A stretch of DNA of 8,118 nt from Clostridia bacterium (GTDB lineage: Bacteria > Bacillota > Clostridia > Oscillospirales > CAG-272). The stretch is from NCBI GenBank assembly GCA_900768535.1, contig CAAGDE010000204.1:1-8118 (forward strand), written 5' to 3'. Below are positions 5,415 through 8,118 of this stretch, in pieces (the stretch's first letter is position 1; each line of letters opens with the position of its first letter). The position numbers were made by a program, and so were the translations under genes. Below the pieces are notes generated by a model. The model was not told the DNA's origin and made no database searches. It saw only the letters and a list, made by a program, of their open reading frames with translations.

Positions 5415-7940
5415 ATGGCAAACCGTTTTACCAGAAAAGCACAACAGGTCCTTCAGATTGCAATGCAGATTGCGTCCGAGCTGGGACACACCTATATCGG
5501 CTCCGAGCATCTGCTCCTGGCTCTGATGAGCGAGGACGCGGGTGTGGCGGCGCACTACCTCGCGGAACGCGGCGCGTCCGCCGAGCGGATTCAGGAAGCA
5601 ATCGTGGAGAATGCCGGCGAAGGCTCCCCCACCAACGTTTCCGCCGCCGACCTGACCCCGCGTACCAAGCACATCATTGAAAATTCGCTGTCCGAATCGC
5701 AACGGTACGGACAGAACTATATCGGCACCGAGCACCTGCTCCTGTCGCTTCTGGAGGAGCGCGACTGCGTGGCGGTCCGCATTCTGGAGGACACGGGCGT
5801 GTCGGTCGGTGACCTGCGGCAGGATCTTGTCACCTTCCTGACCACGGGCGGAAGCGGCGACAGCCTCGGCGGTCGCAGACCCGGATTTGGCGGCGCCTCG
5901 GCAACCGATGCCGCTACCCCCGGCAGTGCGGGAATGGAGGGCTGCCCGACGCTGAAGAACTTCGGCAGAAACCTCACCGAGCTTGCCAGGAGCGGCAAGA
6001 TGGACCCGATCATCGGTCGGGAGAACGAAACCGAGCGTGTCATTCAGATTCTCTCGCGGCGTACCAAAAACAACCCGTGCCTGATCGGCGAACCCGGCGT
6101 CGGTAAGACCGCCGTGGTGGAAGGACTGGCACAGCGCATTGTTGCGGGCAAGGTGCCGGAAAACCTGCGCGACAAGATCATCATCACGCTGGATCTGGCG
6201 GCAATGCTTGCGGGCGCAAAGTACCGCGGCGAATTCGAGGAGCGCTTCAAGAGCGTGATGGAGGAGGTCCGCAAGAACCCGAACATCATCCTCTTCATCG
6301 ATGAAATTCACACCATCATCGGCGCGGGCGCGGCAGAGGGCGCCATCGACGCGGCAAACATCATCAAGCCGGCACTGGCGCGGGGAGAGATGCAGGTCAT
6401 CGGCGCAACCACCATTGCCGAATACCGCAAGCACATCGAGAAGGACGCGGCACTGGAGCGTCGGTTCCAGTCGGTCATGGTCGGCGAGCCTTCCAAAGAG
6501 GAAGCGCTTGCCATCCTGCGCGGACTGCGTGACAAATACGAGGCACACCACAAGCTGAAGATTTCGGACGAGGCGCTGGAGGCGGCGGTCAACCTCTCGG
6601 TCCGGTACATTGCCGACCGGTTCCTGCCGGATAAGGCGATCGACCTGATCGATGAGGCGGCATCGCGGCTCCGCATTACGGCGCACACCTCGCCCAGCGA
6701 CCTCAAGGAAATGGAGGAGAAGCTCCAGTCCCTCTCGCACGAGAAGGAGGAAGCCATCTCCGCACAGAACTTTGAAGGCGCGGCAAAACTGCGGGACGAG
6801 GAGCAGAAGCTGAAGGCGGACTATGACGCCAAGCGCGCGGCATGGGAGCATTCGAACAGCAAAACTGCCCTGACCGTCAGTGCATCCGACATTGCCGACG
6901 TGGTCACGCAGTGGACGGGCATTCCGGTCAACAAGCTGCTGGAGGAGGAAAGCGACAAGCTGCTCCACCTGGCAGATCTGCTCAAGGCACGTGTCATCGG
7001 GCAGGATGAAGCCGTGGAAGCCGTTGCCAAGGCAATCCGCCGCGGCAGAATGGGGCTCAAGGATCCCCGCCGTCCGGTCGGCTCGTTCATCTTCATGGGA
7101 CCCACCGGTATCGGTAAAACCGAGCTTGCCAAGGCGCTGTCCGAGGTCATGTTCGGCGATGCCTCCGCAATGATCCGGCTTGATATGTCGGAGTATATGG
7201 AAAAGCACAGTGTTTCGAAGCTCATCGGGTCGCCTCCCGGATACGTGGGCTACGAAGAGGGCGGCCAGCTGACCGAAAAGATCCGCCGCAAGCCCTACTC
7301 CGTGGTGCTGTTCGACGAAATCGAAAAGGCGCATCCGGACGTGTTCAACATCCTGCTTCAGGTGCTGGAGGACGGCGTGCTGACCGATTCGCAGGGGCGC
7401 CATGTGGACTTCCGCAACACGATCCTGATTATGACCTCGAACGTCGGTGCCTCCGAAGCCAATGCGGCAAAGGCGCTCGGATTCACCTCCAAGCCGGAGT
7501 CCGCAACCGACGAGGAAGCCAGACGCGAACGCATGATGACGGCGCTGAAATCGACCTTCCGTCCCGAATTCCTGAACCGGATCGATGATATCATCATCTT
7601 CAATTCGCTGAAGGAAGCGGACATTGAGAAGATCGCGTCTCTGATGCTGGGCGACGTGAAGAAGCGGATCGATGCACTGAACATCCACGTTGCATTTGAT
7701 CCCTCTGTCCCTGCCCTGCTTGCAAAAGAGGGCTTTGACGAAGCCTACGGTGCGCGTCCGTTGCGCCGTGCGGTGGTTCGTCTGGTCGAGGATGCCTTCT
7801 CCACGGAAATGCTGGAGGGCAAGATTCACACCGGTGACAGCGTGACCGCAAAGGCTGTCGACGGGAAGGTTGTGTTCGAGGCTGCGGGCTCCCCCGCCGC
7901 CCCGGCAGACGCCCCCGCAAAAGCGTCAGACAGCGAGTAA
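5415..7940 (+). CDS. clpC: ClpC, Hsp100 AAA+ unfoldase of the ClpCP protease
   Basis: ClpC is a hexameric ATPase that unfolds phosphoarginine-marked or adaptor-bound proteins and feeds them to ClpP. The 841-residue protein has a double-repeat Clp N-domain (1 to about 145) with YIGSEHLL and YIGTEHLL. Glu31 and Glu106 in these repeats correspond to residues reported to bind phosphoarginine in B. subtilis ClpC. A Gly/Ala-rich linker follows, then AAA-1 with Walker A GEPGVGKT (225-232), Walker B acidic pair D296/E297 and pore loop KYRGEFEERF. The UVR-type middle domain (about 438-475) marks ClpC rather than ClpA or ClpB. AAA-2 has GPTGIGKT (562-569), D634/E635 and pore loop GYVGYEEGG. The tail after about 822 is Ala/Pro-rich and low in complexity. 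The start is ATG 5415 with AAAGGA (5399-5404) ten bases upstream. It is the last gene of the operon in view. Confidence 0.98.
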   Translation: MANRFTRKAQQVLQIAMQIASELGHTYIGSEHLLLALMSEDAGVAAHYLAERGASAERIQEAIVENAGEGSPTNVSAADLTPRTKHIIENSLSESQRYGQNYIGTEHLLLSLLEERDCVAVRILEDTGVSVGDLRQDLVTFLTTGGSGDSLGGRRPGFGGASATDAATPGSAGMEGCPTLKNFGRNLTELARSGKMDPIIGRENETERVIQILSRRTKNNPCLIGEPGVGKTAVVEGLAQRIVAGKVPENLRDKIIITLDLAAMLAGAKYRGEFEERFKSVMEEVRKNPNIILFIDEIHTIIGAGAAEGAIDAANIIKPALARGEMQVIGATTIAEYRKHIEKDAALERRFQSVMVGEPSKEEALAILRGLRDKYEAHHKLKISDEALEAAVNLSVRYIADRFLPDKAIDLIDEAASRLRITAHTSPSDLKEMEEKLQSLSHEKEEAISAQNFEGAAKLRDEEQKLKADYDAKRAAWEHSNSKTALTVSASDIADVVTQWTGIPVNKLLEEESDKLLHLADLLKARVIGQDEAVEAVAKAIRRGRMGLKDPRRPVGSFIFMGPTGIGKTELAKALSEVMFGDASAMIRLDMSEYMEKHSVSKLIGSPPGYVGYEEGGQLTEKIRRKPYSVVLFDEIEKAHPDVFNILLQVLEDGVLTDSQGRHVDFRNTILIMTSNVGASEANAAKALGFTSKPESATDEEARRERMMTALKSTFRPEFLNRIDDIIIFNSLKEADIEKIASLMLGDVKKRIDALNIHVAFDPSVPALLAKEGFDEAYGARPLRRAVVRLVEDAFSTEMLEGKIHTGDSVTAKAVDGKVVFEAAGSPAAPADAPAKASDSE

Positions 7941-7960
7941 CCGTAATACAGAGTCTTCCT

Positions 7961-7995
7961 GCGACACCGCGCAAGCTACGGCTTCGCGGTGTTGC
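7961..7995. repeat. GC-rich hairpin downstream of clpC
   Basis: ACACCGCG (7964-7971) and AAGC (7973-7976) pair with GCTT (7981-7984) and CGCGGTGT (7985-7992) around a TACG loop, with C7972 bulged; three more pairs including one G-T extend the base to 7961/7995. A run of A, not T, follows (7998-8004), so it is not a standard plus-strand intrinsic terminator. Nor does a T-run follow on the minus strand. It may still slow 3' exonucleases on the clpC transcript, or it may be part of a dispersed intergenic repeat. Confidence 0.6.
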
Positions 7996-8002
7996 CTAAA
8001 AA

Positions 8003-8025
8003 AAGGGGCTGTCAAAAAAGTCCCT
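8003..8025. mobile_element. Possible end of an IS or MITE
   Basis: The sequence AAGGGGCTGTCAAAAAAGTC resembles the GGGGCTGT-plus-A-run terminal inverted repeats seen on several Firmicutes insertion sequences and MITEs. No transposase, matching inverted end or target duplication can be seen before the window ends, so this rests only on resemblance. Confidence 0.25.
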
Positions 8026-8085
8026 ATCAACAAGAGCGGGGCGGGGTTGACGGGAGTTGATATACCAAATGATGAAAGAGGAGAT

Positions 8086-8118
8086 TTATCCCCCCTCATC
8101 AGTCGCTGACGCGCCAGC
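8086..8118. repeat. Possible start of a dispersed intergenic repeat, cut by window edge
   Basis: The stretch CCCCCCTCATCAGTCGCTGA and the bases after it resemble from memory the opening of short palindromic repeats common between genes of gut Clostridia. Small dyads are visible (TCAG 8099-8102 with CTGA 8106-8109; GCTG 8105-8108 with CAGC 8115-8118). The rest of the unit lies beyond the window. No gene is supported between 7941 and 8118. Confidence 0.3.

Noticed and set aside
5394..7829. An 811-codon minus-strand open frame opposite clpC
   Set aside because: ClpC on the plus strand is unambiguous with all motifs. The reverse frame is an artefact of codon bias, and its start region has no ribosome-binding context.
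7961..8004. Hairpin after clpC as an intrinsic terminator
   Set aside because: The stem is followed by A residues, not T, on the plus strand, and no T-run follows it on the minus strand.
8041..8051. GCGGGGTTGAC as another copy of the two-hairpin repeat
   Set aside because: Only eight bases match the repeat's linker and neither flanking stem is present.

Overview
The window is about 8.1 kb of moderately GC-rich DNA that is dense in genes. It most likely comes from the chromosome of a clostridial member of the Bacillota (Firmicutes). The key evidence is a complete ctsR-mcsA-mcsB-clpC class III heat-shock operon on the plus strand (3132-7940) with CtsR operators at its promoter, an arrangement typical of Bacillota. 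Consensus-type -35/-10 promoters with 17-base spacers and purine-rich Shine-Dalgarno sites fit this. The protein sequences and the kinds of intergenic repeat suggest gut-type Clostridia (Oscillospirales or similar), but that placement is inference.

Layout. At 1-179 there is a palindromic repeat element cut by the left window edge; it overlaps the 3' end of the next gene. A ComEC/Rec2-type DNA-uptake channel gene occupies 70-2424 on the minus strand. A divergent intergenic region (2425-2609) holds a perfect-consensus promoter for a 75-residue acyl carrier protein gene at 2610-2837, which is followed by two terminators in tandem. The region 2948-3131 holds the heat-shock promoter and three CtsR-box-like sites. 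ctsR, mcsA and mcsB then follow closely; a possible extra promoter and a 16-base palindrome precede mcsA. A second copy of the left-edge repeat fills much of the mcsB-clpC gap (5280-5414). clpC ends at 7940, and the last 178 bases hold a hairpin and what look like the beginnings of further dispersed repeats, with no gene.

How the genes work together. CtsR represses the operon. McsB, activated by McsA, phosphorylates arginines on CtsR and on damaged proteins. ClpC recognises phosphoarginine through its N-terminal domain and unfolds the marked proteins for ClpP, which is not in the window. Key residues of this circuit are visible: zinc-binding cysteine pairs in McsA, the arginine-kinase core and RDXXRA motif in McsB, and the two glutamates of the ClpC N-domain phosphoarginine pockets. 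ComEC and the ACP are separate transcription units.

I see no undescribed multi-gene system here. The parts most worth a second look are non-coding: a two-hairpin repeat present in two orientations and contexts with clear base-pair covariation, its use as the coding sequence for the ComEC C-terminus, the triple CtsR operator, and the palindrome at the mcsA ribosome-binding site. The degenerate metal site of the ComEC beta-lactamase-like domain is also notable.
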